Assembly: GCA_963969395.1 (NCBI GenBank) | Contig: OZ017802.1 | Coordinates: 4,466,501 to 4,530,500 of the forward strand | Length of the DNA stretch: 64,000 nucleotides | Reading direction: 5' to 3' | Origin: Pseudoscleropodium purum | Lineage: Eukaryota; Streptophyta; Bryopsida; Hypnales; Brachytheciaceae | Part shown: positions 49,202 through 62,300 of the stretch, in pieces | Layout: every line of letters starts with the position of its first letter | Position numbering within the stretch: position 1 is the stretch's first letter | Translations under genes and position numbers: made by a program | Notes under the pieces: model-generated | What the model saw: the letters and a program-made list of their open reading frames with translations, nothing else | Database searches by the model: none | Told to the model about the DNA's origin: nothing

Positions 49202-51730
49202 TTAACCGGAAGGAGTAAAAAAGAGTGGGATTTGGTCGCAAACTTGATGATTCATAAAAAATGCCTCCACTTTGTTGTTGAGAGTTTTCATTTGGAACTT
49301 GCTAGATTTGCTACTCGGTCACTGCATCTGTTGCGCTTGTATCCTTGGGCGGGCTAAGAGCGATGGTAAACAAATACACCAAATTAAATGGAGTTTAATG
49401 AGGATACTTAGGCAAGAAACTGCTTTAGACTTTAATCCATGAGGATGAGTAGTGAATTGAACAAGAATGGCATGACATTGAAGTTGCTATTGCTGAAAGG
49501 ATTAATTCCATCAATCTATTGTCATCTACAATAATTTTTGTGATATGTGGTTCGTTTATAGAAAAGTGTTTAATTCCTCTCACAAATTGCTTTCAATCTA
49601 GCTCTTTTTTTTTCTGTGGATGTGTGAAAGAAGATATAAATTCTAAAGAGAGGACAATTTCGACACTGTAACAACTTCTTTGGTTCAAGGAAACCAACAT
49701 CCGAGGTCTCTACATGGTTTTGTAATTCTCTTTTGTGTCTTTTTTTAATAGTTCCATTGAAAGTAGAAAATAACTTTCCTATAAAAATTTCTATTCAAAA
49801 ATTTGGAATACTTTACAAAGAGGATAAGAACCTATACATCATCAGTATATAGCCCACACAAATTTATGATTTTTCAACATCACTATCTTGAAGTTTCTAC
49901 TCCAAAGTCATTAACCGCTATAGTAAGATATCAAAATAGAATATCATAGTAACTTCATTGGCTATAAACTGCAATTTGGTCAAATTTTGCGTGATTCTGA
50001 TATCAAAAATTGTGTCCTACACTTTAGGAAGGTCTAATTTCAGGTCACAAATTGGGACATGTCCTAGGAGACATATATAGATTCATATTTTGAGGCCAGG
50101 CATCTAGAAACAAGCCAAAGTATTAGAATAACAATGTTTTTCTGTGTGCCCTAAACAAAAGAAGTATTGGAATACCCCTAATCTAATGAAATTAGTGTTT
50201 ACAAAAGAGCACTATATTAGGATAATCATACACTGAGGTAAGATTGCACCAATGGATTAAAATTACATAACAAGAGACACTTAGACTTAACTAAACACAT
50301 TTCATCACTAGTATATGGATCATTTAGGTTTTAAGGAATTGAACTAGAAACTATTAGTATTATATGATTTTTTTTATCCCTTCGAGGTTTCCATGCACTA
50401 CCTCACTCAATTTGGTTAATTTCCATGTATATGCATGCACTTTCATTTTGCTTTCAATCACTAGATAGTACTACGTTATCATTATTTGTCATTTTTATAA
50501 ACGAATAGTGGTATCTTTAATTCATGGAATTGAAGGTAGTGTTTAATACTTTAATAATCAAAGGAAACAAAAGTTCAAAGTTCAATTAATGTCGTGCCAC
50601 CAAATGTCATTGGTATTTTGATTCAATTTATATAAAGAGACTGTGGTATAAAAAAAGACGAAAACTATATTAATTTAATTAAGTTAAAAAGTAGTATAAT
50701 CTAAAATCTAATTTCCACTAAAAAATTAATTAGCCGACTCAACTCCAAGTTCAAATAATGTTTCCAATAGTGTGATGTATATTTTGACACAACTATGTGC
50801 GGGAAATGTTCTTTGGCTAGAGAATTGCACTAAATTACAAATGCAATTCCCAAGCTTCCACCGCAAGTACGTAGAATGATGCCCTAACTTTGATAACTAA
50901 CTCTTAAGTGTCATTTCGTATGTTGCTTAAACGTCATTCTTGCCAAGGGTGTCAATTTACTCCACATACCATTCTACGTATTGGCTAATGCTTTTTAAAC
51001 TTCAAGCCTTCAATGCTTCGAGCGAAATTAAGAATTTCCTATACAAGAAACAACTCAAATGACTAGCTACAAGAGTTAATGACCACGTTCGATCAAACCA
51101 TTAATCATTTGAGGAATTAAGGACAATCAAAAGAAACTTGCTGATGTTGATAGATGAGAGACAAATCAGTGAATTAGTTCTTAGGAAGTACGATCGATCA
51201 ACCAGCCAGACAAGTAGGCACCAATCTACTATTACCTAATCTGGACTAAATGAAGTACAAACCAAAGCTTGTTAATCAAAGTACGCTATATACTTATAAG
51301 AGAACTTTGGTTGCAATATAAATTATTGAGGAAGTTAGAGTTGATTCTTTCTTGATACAATAAGAAATACACTATCTAAGAAAATACATGTATGACTAAT
51401 AGATCATGAGTACTTTCGAAGAGACCAATTTATATATATGCATGGGATATGCAAGGATACAAGCAAGGAAATTGAGTTGGTTATGTTTCTTAGTAACTTC
51501 ACTAATCTACGACCTCGTGCCTCGCATGATCTTCAATCTTCAATCCAATTAGAGAAACCCCACCAAAGGCTTTTGTATCCTCAAATTTGAAGTGTCAAAG
51601 CAATCAACCTTGATTGCATATGGATGAGCCCTCGCCAGTTCTGCAAATGAGCCTCTGGATATAGAACTCGTCCAAAGTTTTACAGAAATTTGTATAATTT
51701 AGGGATACATAACTTGGAAGCAAATTGGTG
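49202..51730. other. AT-rich gene-free stretch
   Basis: No gene or repeat was recognised on either strand; frames are short throughout. Confidence 0.45.
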
Positions 51731-51967
51731 CAGGGTTGACGAATCTCAACGTCCGCCCCAAAATAGCGTCCGTTTTCCGGACGTCCGGACGCACGGACAC
51801 TAGCGGACGTAGCGTCCCTTCTACCGTCGGAAGGCGAACGGGCGGGGCGGATGGACGGACAGACACGGGCGGACGAGGGCGGATAGGGCGGATGGTGTCT
51901 GCGAATGTCAGCGGACGTTGCGGACACAGCGTCCACGTCCGGACGTCCGGACGTCCTGTCAACCATG
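51731..51967 (+). mobile_element. GC-rich non-autonomous hAT-type element, copy A
   Basis: A 237-bp element begins CAGGGTTGAC and ends GTCAACCATG, so the inverted ends match at 8 of 10 positions. It is flanked by a perfect 8-bp target duplication, aattggtg (51723-51730 and 51968-51975). Eight-base duplications and CAGGG-type ends define hAT transposons. The interior is extremely GC- and CpG-rich and packed with ggacgtccgg-type palindromes and cggacg words. Subterminal CAACGTCCG (left) and CGGACGTTG (right) are inverted copies and may be transposase-binding sites. There is no transposase. A second copy lies inverted at 54800-55092. Confidence 0.88.
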
Positions 51968-51975
51968 AATTGGTG

Positions 51976-54791
51976 CGAGGAGTTTCTGCATCTCTATTTG
52001 CATTTGAGGTCCTCTCCCTAAAATTTTAGTCATATGGAACTAGTTGGTGGAGATGCTCTTAGTACGAATAAGTAGTGGCAAAAAGATTGGAAGATGCAGA
52101 GTAAGATTTAACTCGATTTTATATAACTTATAATGCAAGCTAGCTAGGAGCAAGGTGCACCAGAGCACAAGTAGCAATTAATGCAATATATCCCAGAGAA
52201 TTAATTAGATAGATCAAAGCTAGTTTGACAATTTTTTTCCTCCTTACTACAAACACATACGAATTACGTACGAGGCAATTGAAGCTTTAAGCTTCATAGC
52301 ACTTTATATGTATTGAATTCACACCAATTGAGCATCTTGTCGATCTACCCTACTATATGCATCTTCAGTAGTTTTTTTCCTCCTCGGATTCAATTCCTCG
52401 ATTAAACATACTAATTGGCAACCATAACATTTACAACATTTACAAATTAGCATTAAAGAGATTTGAGGCCAAAAATTAAACAAGTTAAAGAACATGCACA
52501 TATTTGATATTGCACGGTTTAAGTGGCGAAGGCCTCATCTCCATCTTGATCGGCACCATCGCACTAGCTAGTGTATTTCCAAGACAATCAACCAACTGAA
52601 CTACTTGCTTTGGTAAAGCAATGGCTAGTATAACTTTTTGTTCTATAATTTGAAATAAGCTTGTGGCGAGTGCCAAACTAATTCGAAGACTTAGTTGGCG
52701 GTGCCAACTTCAAGGGATCGCCATTCCTATGATTGTCAAGTTGCTTCTACTCTATATTATTCAATATTCATTCATCCACTTGTTTTCGTACATCCACCTT
52801 CATTCATCTAGTCACAAATATTCATCCAATCATTCCAGTCATGAGTACTAAGAAATCCATTGTTGGTATTCATACCTTACATGTAGGTTAGTTTTTGAAA
52901 TATTTAGGGAACTTTTGGATCATGTTTTAAATTTTAAAAATTATACAAATATTTTTGAAAATTTGAAATTTTCATTGTTTGCTAATTCTGAATATCCAAG
53001 AAATATTCTTGAGAAAATTTAGGAAAAAGAATACATTCACTCATGAAAAGAAAAAAACCAATTCAAAATTAGAAAAAGCAAAGTGTTGAAAGCCAAAAAA
53101 TCCAAATCAAGCTACCAAATTGTTTAACTTTAAAAAGTAAACTATTTCAGAAGCAAGGTGCCGAAATTGATCTATGCATATAGTACATCGAGTAGTAACT
53201 ATAGACGCCATCAACGACTTTTAATCCCCAAAATCTTTTATTGACCAAAATGGAGGTTTGCAATTTTGGACAACCTCATAATCTCGTATGAAGTATGAAT
53301 GTATTTCTTGAAGATATCTTTTGAAATTTTTATGTACAATGGGGATTTCTTTTAGCATTCCAACAAATGAAATCACAAAAGAAAAAAACTTTGTAGTTAG
53401 ATATTTATGTCTGGCTTTTTTTTGTTTCTAAGAACTTCTAAGACTCCAAGTAATTAAACAATGTAGTTAAAAATAAAATAAAATTCAAAAGAAATGTAGA
53501 ATAGATCCTTTTATCAGAGAAGAAATATTGATAGGATAAACTTTGTTTTATATGATATTAGGGAAGGTTCCTCCCACTATAACTATGAGTTTTGTTTAGA
53601 ACCATAATATTCTAAGTAGTCTTCTCAAACAAAGTCAACCTTTCAACTAATAACCAAGCTAAAGGTTGGTGTCATAGCTATAAGTGGAGGGTGCTTAGGT
53701 TCTTTTAGCATAGCTACAACAAAAAATGTATAGTATATTAGAACTAGATACTTTTGATTGAGGCATTTTTTTATCATTAGAAAAAATTTGGATTTTCTAC
53801 AAGATTGTTTGACTCTGGCTAGTACTAAAAACACAACAAAATATGAAAATATTTAATAGAATATATAGAATCATGAGCCAAATGATTGCCTCAAGTGTGG
53901 AAGTGCCACATTAGATTGCAATTTTTGAATTTTTATTTTAATATCATGCATTTGTACTATTGGTTTAGAATCAAACAACCTTGCAGATAATCCAATATTC
54001 TCTAAAGTTTGCGCTTACATTATATTTAGGAATATGTACATGTTGTAATCTTTTTATATGTATTTTCAAAATAGAGATATGTACATTTGCTAATCCAAAA
54101 ATCTATTGTGACTATTGTACTTGTTCATTGATGTTCCATTCTATTGAAGAAGCTTATGTTATGTATTCAACCTTTATCTAAAAGTTTGAGTTTATCCAAA
54201 ACAAACATCACAAACAAAACATTTAAGTGTCTTATTAGTATAGACAGATATGGATGAAATTTAAAAATACAAATGAAAAGACACAAATTCATCTAGAAGT
54301 GTGTATTCATTCACAAAACAATGCCAAATCGCCAAATTCTAGATTGATAGATGTGAATGAAATATGAAAACATGGATGAAGAGATATATATTCATTTAGA
54401 TTCTAGAAGTGTGAATTCATTTACAAAACTACTAGATCGCAAATCTCTAGATTTTATAGCCATTCAATGATTTCATCTATTAAAAATTATATAGTAATCT
54501 ATCACCCAAAGTTCCCTTGCTAAGAAAATTATTTAGCTAAATTTTTAGTGATACGTGCTCTCCAACAGTGTTAGTGTGTGAGCATAGAGACATGAGCCTA
54601 CAAGCCTTGAAATCAATTGTAGGTATGTACCTACAATCATTTGAAGTTTTTTATAACATAGCTAATTATAACATAGGTATAGTATATCATGAAAAGAGTT
54701 TATAATATAGTTACCATTAACATAAACACCTATAATCATAGCGACTATAATATAAACTCTTCGGCTCATGGGCTCATAGATTGTACACTCA
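51976..54791. other. Spacer between the two hAT-type copies
   Basis: No gene was recognised. Two overlapping minus-strand frames at 52319-52676 have no known family features. A diverged direct repeat of about 110 bp at about 54248-54450 shares ctagaagtgtg(t/a)attcatt and ggatgaa phrases. Otherwise AT-rich. Confidence 0.5.
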
Positions 54792-54799
54792 CATACTAG

Positions 54800-55092
54800 C
54801 AGGGTTGACAGGACGTCCGGACGCGGACGCTGTGTCCGCAACGTCCGTTGACATTCGCGTCCTGGCGGACGCAATGTCCGCCTGTCCGCCCGTCCGTCCG
54901 CCCGATTATGGCCGTCCGATCAACACACGAACTGATCTGGTCCGCACGATCTGGGCGTCCGCCTCGGGCGGTTGGGCCGTCTGCCCCGTCCGTTCGCTTT
55001 CCGACGGCGGTCGGGACGCTGCGTCCGCTAGCGTCCGGACGTCCAGAAAACGGACGCTATTTGGGGGCGGACGTTGAAATTCGTCAACCCTG
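54800..55092 (-). mobile_element. GC-rich non-autonomous hAT-type element, copy B
   Basis: A 293-bp element with perfect 10-bp inverted ends (CAGGGTTGAC / GTCAACCCTG) and a perfect 8-bp target duplication catactag (54792-54799 and 55093-55100). Read on the minus strand, it aligns with copy A from end to end: both continue GACGAAT(C/T)TCAACGTCCG and share the GGACGTCCGG block. Copy A lacks about 56 bp of the middle. The perfect ends suggest B is the better-preserved or younger copy. No transposase coding. Confidence 0.9.
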
Positions 55093-55100
55093 CATACTAG

Positions 55101-55630
55101 CTCTCTACCAAGCACTTTGCACATACTCCTTTTGATTTCATACTAGTTAGAAATGAGCAATTTGAATGTATGAACAACTTTCATCCATTGCAAAAAAACA
55201 TTTCAATTTTGCAACTCCTAATAATGGCAATAGTATTAATCAATTGAAACTAATTTGGACAACAAACCAATTAATTGGTGAGTAATTCACGGCATTAAAG
55301 ATATTGGATTTAAAATTTTTTACGAATGAAAAAATGACTTTTATTTTAATTTTTCTTTTTAATTGTGGCAACAATACATAACATACTAGTTTTTAAATTA
55401 GGTTGTTAATTTGTTTTGTTTATTAGGGTGAGATCTCTAGAACTGTGCACTTCCTAGGCGCATTCTTGATACTATGAAAAAGCTCTCTAAGAGGAGGGGT
55501 GTATAGACTTTGTTTCATGTTGTTTGGACATACAATGTAAAAGTTTTAAAAAATTGAGCTATTTTAAATTATCTTAAATTTGAGGCATCTTAAATTATTC
55601 TATATTATGGGCCAAAAGAGCAGGGCTACA
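55101..55630. other. AT-rich spacer with one dispersed-repeat copy
   Basis: Position 55390-55560 holds a copy of the repeat family described at 3787-5370 (aggttgttaatttgttttg, aggaggggtgtatagacttt). No gene was seen. Confidence 0.6.
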
Positions 55631-56345
55631 CTATCTTAGTTGAAAATGGAAATCCCCAATTGGGAGAGATGCTCCAAAGTGACCGTTGCGAACAAGGGAG
55701 CGCGGGAACGTCCATAGGGAACTCCACGGGAAACTCCAAAGGGAACAGCCCGAAGTGAGTGAGGACGACGGTGGAGCTGAAGGCGAAAAGGATTCTAGGG
55801 TTTCGAGTTTGGCTTCGGCATTGCCAAGTCCCGCTCCACGCCCCTTGGCTGGCGTCTCGACGACGAAGAACGCCATCGCTTCGTAACCATCGCTTCCCAA
55901 CTTAACACCCTCCGCCATCGCCACAAACTCACCAGGTACTGCGCACTCACAGAATCCATTTTTTTCCCCGCTTCCCTGGGCTTTTTGAGCTCCCATATTA
56001 GGGTTCCGTCCTTTGGAGCCTCGTCCGCTGAAGTGATTGTGTTGGCATTTTTTGGTTCGCCATGGCGTGGTGAGTTTCCTCGTGGTGAGTTTCCTCGTGG
56101 TGGAAGAGCGTCGTGAATTTGCTGTTTATCTCTCTTGCTGGTCATTTGGTGAGTACGCTGTGTTTGTTTGTTGGTGGTTTCGACCCACTGAGGTTCTGGA
56201 CTTTGATTGATTATGCGTTGTGGTGTATATGTAGCGTTCGGTGTATTGAACTACAGTGGCGCATGAGGTCTCCGGCCTTCGATCGGTTTAGTTGATTGAG
56301 TGAAAGACTTTGAGGAGTTTCGGTGGTGGTAGCGAGGGTTTGGCG
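55631..56345 (+). promoter_or_regulatory. GC-rich 5' leader and promoter of the TAF15b-like gene
   Basis: Composition rises sharply near 55640 and stays high into the coding region. A 15-bp tandem repeat gtgagtttcctcgtg lies at 56070-56099. An upstream ATG at 56062 opens a frame of only three codons. Donor-like sequences (caggtactg near 55935 and gtgagt at 56149) followed by tatgtag near 56234 suggest a 5' UTR intron. This is inferred. Frames over this part lack domain features. Confidence 0.5.
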
Positions 56346-57419
56346 ATGTCGAACTACGGCGGAGGGGGCGGGGGCGGTCGGTATCGCGACGGGGGAGGTC
56401 CTGGGGGCGCTGTTGGGGATCGCGGAGGCTCCCGTGGCGGGGGTGGAGGTGGCCAACGGGGTGGCTTCCGAGACGGAAGTTCTGGAGGGCGAGGAGGGTA
56501 TGGTGGTGGCGGTGGTTACGGTGGCGGTGGTGGTGGTGGTGGCGGCTACGGGGGTGGAGGCTACGGTGGAGGTAGCGGAGGCGGAGGATATGGCGGCGGC
56601 GGCGGTGGTGGATACGACCGCGGAGGCTCAAGAGGCGGGGGTGGGGGTGGCGGAGATAGGAGCGGCGATTGGACTTGTCCGAATCTCAGTTGCGGCAATG
56701 TGAATTTTGCACGACGGATGGAATGCAACAAATGCCAAGCCCCGAAGCCACAATCCGCCGGCGGGGGTGGTGGTGGATACGGCGGTGATGCGGGTGGTGG
56801 TGGCTATGGCGGCGGTAGGCAGGGCGGTGGAAACAGTTACGAGGAGCCTGCTCAAGGCGGGTATGGTGGCAGGGGCGGCGACAGGGACCAGGGGAGAGCA
56901 TACGATAGCCGTGGCGGAGGCTATGGAGCTCAGTCGCGAGACGAGGCGAAGGATGGTGGAGGAGACCAAGGGAAAGAGGAGGCTGCGGTGAAGCAATGCG
57001 ACGAGAATTGCGACGACCATTGCGACAACGCCCGAATCTACATTTCGGGTTTGCCTCTGGATGTGAACGAGGAGGAGCTTCGGGATCTTTTCGGGGGGAT
57101 TGGACAAGTGGCTAGAATAAAGCAAAAGCGTGGGTACAAGGATCAGTGGCCGTATAACATCAAGATCTACCAGGATGACAACAAGAAGAACAAAGGGGAT
57201 GCGGTGTTGAGTTACGAAGATCCACATGCGGCGCATTCGGCAGGCGGCTTCTTCAACGATTATGATATGAGAGGGCATAAGATCAAAGTGGCGATGGCGG
57301 CCAAGTCGGCGCCCAAGCCGCCACCGCAGGGCGGGGGCGGTGGATATCGTGGAGGACATCGTGGGGGTGGGGGTCCTGATAGACGGGATGGAGGAGGCTA
57401 TCGAGCTCGTCCTTACTAA
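56346..57419 (+). CDS. TAF15B: TAF15b-like RNA-binding protein (RanBP2 zinc finger plus RRM)
   Basis: Plant FET-type protein related to TFIID subunit TAF15. Arabidopsis TAF15b has roles in flowering, RNA metabolism and immunity. One uninterrupted frame of 357 residues starts at the first in-frame ATG (atgtcgaactac); upstream in-frame sequence has no ATG. Residues 1-107 are a Gly-rich, RGG/YGG low-complexity region. Residues 108-134 are a RanBP2-type zinc finger ([16 protein letters not shown]: four Cys present). A second Gly-rich stretch follows, then [13 protein letters not shown], and an RRM at about 230-315 with RNP2 IYISGL, RNP1-like KGDAVLSY and the family-typical [13 protein letters not shown]. 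The tail is RGG-rich. It differs from the animal FUS/TAF15 order in having the finger before the RRM, as in plant TAF15b. The absence of introns is unusual for this family and may reflect retroposition or intron loss. Confidence 0.95.
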   Translation: MSNYGGGGGGGRYRDGGGPGGAVGDRGGSRGGGGGGQRGGFRDGSSGGRGGYGGGGGYGGGGGGGGGYGGGGYGGGSGGGGYGGGGGGGYDRGGSRGGGGGGGDRSGDWTCPNLSCGNVNFARRMECNKCQAPKPQSAGGGGGGYGGDAGGGGYGGGRQGGGNSYEEPAQGGYGGRGGDRDQGRAYDSRGGGYGAQSRDEAKDGGGDQGKEEAAVKQCDENCDDHCDNARIYISGLPLDVNEEELRDLFGGIGQVARIKQKRGYKDQWPYNIKIYQDDNKKNKGDAVLSYEDPHAAHSAGGFFNDYDMRGHKIKVAMAAKSAPKPPPQGGGGGYRGGHRGGGGPDRRDGGGYRARPY

Positions 57420-59308
57420 TAACATGACATGGAGGTAGAGGTTCCCTCTTTGAAGTTGTAATACCCTTAGTTTAGAGCTCTTTCCTAGGCACAGTCCCAT
57501 CCCAGTGGTGTACATTCGTATTTTGATAACTATGGAATGTGATAGTGTACAACGTTGAAATTACCATTGGTGGGGTGCAGACGGGTGTGTTGCGGACAGG
57601 GGGAGATGAGAGAGTTGAGCCCACTCAGTGACCCGTCGATGAAACTGTCGATATAATTTAAGGTTGTTGCGCGGCCTTTTAGATCTTCGTCTCTCTTGCC
57701 TTGATGATTCATGTCTAGCGCCGGCGCTTTGATGAAGCTCATCTTTGTTGACATGTTTGCGACCAATGCAGTTGCCGAGCGTTTTGAGTTGAGACTGAAT
57801 TGCTAGAAGCGCACAGAGTTCTGTGCATGCTTCTACATCGGTGGTTTTCCGTCTATGACTTTGCTAGGTAGTCGTTTACATTTGCAAGATATTTATGATC
57901 TCTTGGTAGCACTCTTATGAGCTGGGCCTGTTGAATGTCGAATTTTTGTGTGTGTCTTCACATCCGCGGTTCTCTTTAATGGCTTCACTAGTTAACCGTT
58001 GTTTAAATCTTTGTAATGATTATACTAGTCAACTATTTTCAGTATGGAGTTTTTCTTAATGTATAATGAGTCCATGGCCATGTGCTTATGCCCTCATCTC
58101 TCTATAAAATAAAGTCTTAAAGTGCTCAATATTGGGGAAAATGTTATCATTTTGAATTTTTCAGAAGTGGCTGTGGCTATGTTGGGTTGAACTCCTCAGC
58201 TTGTATCTCATTCAGTGGCATGTTTTCACATTTGTTTTTTCAAACAAGAGTCACTGAAATTTGTCAGGTCCGATTGTCGTGTTCTGAAAATTCTTGAGTT
58301 ACTGAGCTTTTCACAATTGAGTATCAGTAAACTAATTTTCAGGCCGAACTTGATGCTTAACAGCTAAGGTAAAACAGCCCATGATGGTCAGAATTAGGAG
58401 TTTAGTCTCATGGTGTTACTGAAATCTTTCAATTTTTTTCCTACATACAAGATGAGAGAAACAGTAGGAGCAATTGAAATTATATTTTTTCAACAAATTA
58501 TGAATTTGCTATCAGTTTTTCAAGTATACAGTGCCCCATGGCTGAAAAGAGTCTGTAAAACTGCCACAGAACCAACATGAATCCATAATGCTCATCGCAC
58601 TTAAGGCAGTCATAATATTTTCGAACATGGAAAATCGAAGAGGTTACTCTTACAATGAATTTACATTGACAAGCTGGAAGTTCCTAATGTTATTACTGAT
58701 CACCCCATTATTTTCATCACCCTATTATATGTAAGACATTGATTGTGACCCAAATCTTACATAACCCCATTACTGTTATCACCCTATTACTATTTCAGAC
58801 ATTGATTGTGGCCCAAATCTTACATACTGAAAAAAATACATAATGGGATCATTCTCTTAGGTGTCTATAATTGGTCATCTGACTGATGGATGTTTTATCT
58901 TAGCCATGTTCATTCAATTTGCAACCTCTTGTACTCTATGTAATTACCCGTGCTTGAAGAATGATCGAAAAGCAAAATACGAAGGTTGAAAAGGAAAATA
59001 ATAACTGTTCATTCAATTTGAACGAATATGCTACAGCGTGAGCCCTATCATCAACACAAAAGGCTAACAAGATTTACTAACCTACAATGTATTTCCACCT
59101 TGTGAACAGAATCTTGTGTGTGCGTTACAATGGAACTAACTAAATTACAAGCCCAGCTCTGAACCAACCAGTATGAGGAGTGCTTGAACGAGCTCCCTAG
59201 TCTCCAGTAAGCTGCCATAAAGGAGTACGACAATTCCTGTATTAATACCAGATCCATCTTAATTAAAGTGAGAAGTCACAGTAAAACTTACCCATGAAAG
59301 TGACTAAG
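57420..59308. other. Intergenic region between the convergent TAF15b-like and MON2 genes
   Basis: The genes face each other, so this holds both 3' UTRs. An AATAAA hexamer is at 58108-58113 on the plus strand. At 58702-58826 a 62-63-bp direct repeat is listed separately. No further gene was recognised. Confidence 0.5.
58702..58826. repeat. 62-bp tandem duplication
   Basis: Two adjacent copies each start accccatta, contain tcaccctatta and agacattgattgtg, and end cccaaatcttacata (58702-58763 and 58764-58826). They differ at a few positions only. Confidence 0.9.
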
Positions 59309-62300
59309 TTACTGGCGAACTGTTTCAAGCATTCCACAACTTACTGCTAGCGTTTTAATTGTGCCACAATAAGATGTCCTGCAATCGGATGATTGGAGAA
59401 TCCCGTGGGCCAAAAACTATCAACGAGAAGTGTATTTAATGAAAGAGAGTGAAGATCTTACCGTGTCGTTAAAAGCTCGCAGAAGTTTCTGTAAAGCAGA
59501 AATAAGTGAGCTCGTTCAGAGCTCAGAAGTGATTGTAATTTCAGATGATGGAAAGCGCTCAAAGAACTCAATCTGGATTCTTGTTCCTGCTGGTTTTGCT
59601 CAGCTCTACTTTCACTCTTGCGCACTGGAAGATAGATATGCATAGCAGTAAGCGGATGCAGCACAAGCTTTGCAAGACCTCGAAGGACGAATGAAACTTC
59701 ATCCAATATGATCTGAGGATACGTGGAGTTCGCTGCACAATAAAGAAGAAAATTGATATCAGAAGTAGTAGCACTTAGCACTGCACGTTTATGCAGATTT
59801 CTGTTCTATCAACTGTTCTGAATAGTAAACAGACCAAAGAAGTATGATTGCATCCATTTGGAAAGGTATAAGGCAAACCCCGCCGAAGAGGGATTGCCCG
59901 ACGTAAACCACCGACAACCAACAACGGGAAATGTAGAAGCGAATGATAATTGAGCAGATGATGTGCAGATCATCCATGATCCCTGATTACAACGATTTGC
60001 TCCGCTAGCAGGGGATTGCGGAAAATAATCGGCCCGGAAAATGAACGGCGTGTTTCCTGGCGGTGGTTTAGGTATGATGTGTGCGCTGTTAGAGGGACGC
60101 CGTGAACAAACTTACAAATCGTTTACCAACCAGATAATCATTCCAAGATACCACGGTAACCAATTAAGGGGGCGAAAAGCGGACAAAAAGTCATTCACTA
60201 ATCAGACAAGCGTCTAGATGATATCACAATGACCATAGCTATAAATGCGTTATGCTGACCAAAAATGTACTAGACGACATCATGTAAAATGCTAATGCTC
60301 AATAGTACGTCTAGTCGTCTTGACAGTTGCCAGACCACGCCAGTTGCAAAGCTGTGACAAATGTTTCACAGACAAAGTGCGATAAACTTACCAACTTCTT
60401 TCTCAATGTCGGCAAAATGATGAAGAATGGCCTTGCATCGGGCTACCAAGATAGGTCCGGCGATTTGACTAACAATCACCTTTGAAGATTCACCTGTTAA
60501 GTGAGGCTCACACCTGCCAAAACACACAAAAAAAAGTCGAGGTCAAAATTGAATACATGAAATGGAGTTAAAAAGGGTTGAAGCGAGAACTGCGAGTTTC
60601 AAAAGACGGCTTCTAAAAATAAAAGGAGAATGATGGCAGCACCATCCTAGCCCGAACAAGATTGGCTTCTGGAGAGCTGGAAAGCGCCCTAATGAGCCTG
60701 TCCAGGTAACAAGAAACGAGGAAAAACTACGGAAATTCTACAGGACTTACTCTACCAGCCTGTGAAAACGATTGCAAATTCAATAATGCTTAAACTGCAG
60801 CAGCAGTCCTCCGAAGGATGATTTTACCTGCAGAGAGAAAAAAGCTTCTCCAAACAAGACAAAGAGAATCGGCCGCAATGGGCGGGTAGGAGAATAACAC
60901 TCGAGATAGGTAAAGCCGAGGTTCTTGCTGCACACTGATCAACGACTCCCACTAAATGATGCAGAACCTGTTCAACAAGCACGGAAGGTTTTAAGCACAC
61001 TTCGTAACTCAGAGTGTTTCTCAAATACAAATGAAAAAGTAACAAAGCAGACATTCTATATTTGCCTAGATAGAGAGATTTGGTCAGTCAACGCATCAAT
61101 TATCTTCAAGTATCCAGGTGATAGAATTTACAATGTACGACTTAGCCAGGTTACCTGACCCGACAAAAGCAACTTTCAATAGTTGGATACATGCCTCATT
61201 AACATCTTACACTAGCAGCTATAAACCGCATCGTCACAAGCTAGTGAGCGAGAGATAAGTTCACGTTACAGACCAGCTATATTGAACTCGATCGAGCTCA
61301 AACACTGAAAATCGACCTAATCCCGCCCCTTCCTGTTTTTAATGGCCCTAGCGGACGAAGAATAGTAACCTCTAGTAGAAGTCACAATTAAGTTCGGTGA
61401 TTGCACGGTCCAAATGATGTAAGGTAGAATGTACAGACACGTAAAACTACGCTTTATAGAAGTATTTCGGCAGTCATGTACAGGTGAATCAGAAGCATTT
61501 GTACCTCACGAGGTGCATCTTGACAACAGCTCAAGAGCTCATCCGTTAGAAAACATAGCACCATGTTCTCTACTTGCTCATCAGCATCGAGTACTTCTGG
61601 TTCAATAGTTATACCAGCTGGTAGAGAAATGGCTCGTCCACATGCTCCAACCATAAATTTATCATACACATCTGCAACTTCCTTCCAAAATCTTGATCTG
61701 ATAGTTCCGCTAGCAACGAGATTTTGCTGGGTAACAAAATGAACGCTGTCCATAGTGTCGCAGATCAAAGCTCTTCGAAGAACAGAAACAAAGGCATTTA
61801 CTGCTGTCTTCCATAACTTCTCCTTTGGGCTATCCCGACGAGTAGCCATACATCTGGTGAAAACGACATGATTAGAGCTGTAGAAATGATTTCGGTAACA
61901 AAAAAATGTGCCTGGCCAGGACTGAAACTGAAGGAGATTACAGATTTCAGGCTAGGCCTGTCAAAGATGTCGTAGGCCAGACACATAAGACTACTTCACA
62001 CCCCACAAAAATAAAGTTAGGCATCCCAAAATCTTCACATACCTTCCAAACGCAGCAACGATATCAGGTATACCAGTTGCTGCAGCAGTTGGCGGACAAG
62101 CCTGATGTAACTCAAGCACAACCTTGATCAACTTCTCTGAGAATGCTGTAGAGAGTGTTGGAGATGGATTCTCTGGACCAGCACCAGCCTGACGATTATA
62201 TATCCCAACAGCAAGTCCTTGTATTGAAGATCCGTTTCCAAGTCCGTCCTTAGAGTCGGTCGAATCGTTTGGTTTTGAAACCAAAGAGGAACGTCCATTT

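Noticed and set aside
52319..52676. Two overlapping minus-strand frames
   Set aside because: No known motif, no plausible splice pattern linking them and AT-rich flanks.
56323..57515. Alternative long frames overlapping the TAF15b-like gene on both strands
   Set aside because: They are products of the Gly-rich GC-rich coding sequence; only the called frame has the zinc finger and RRM.
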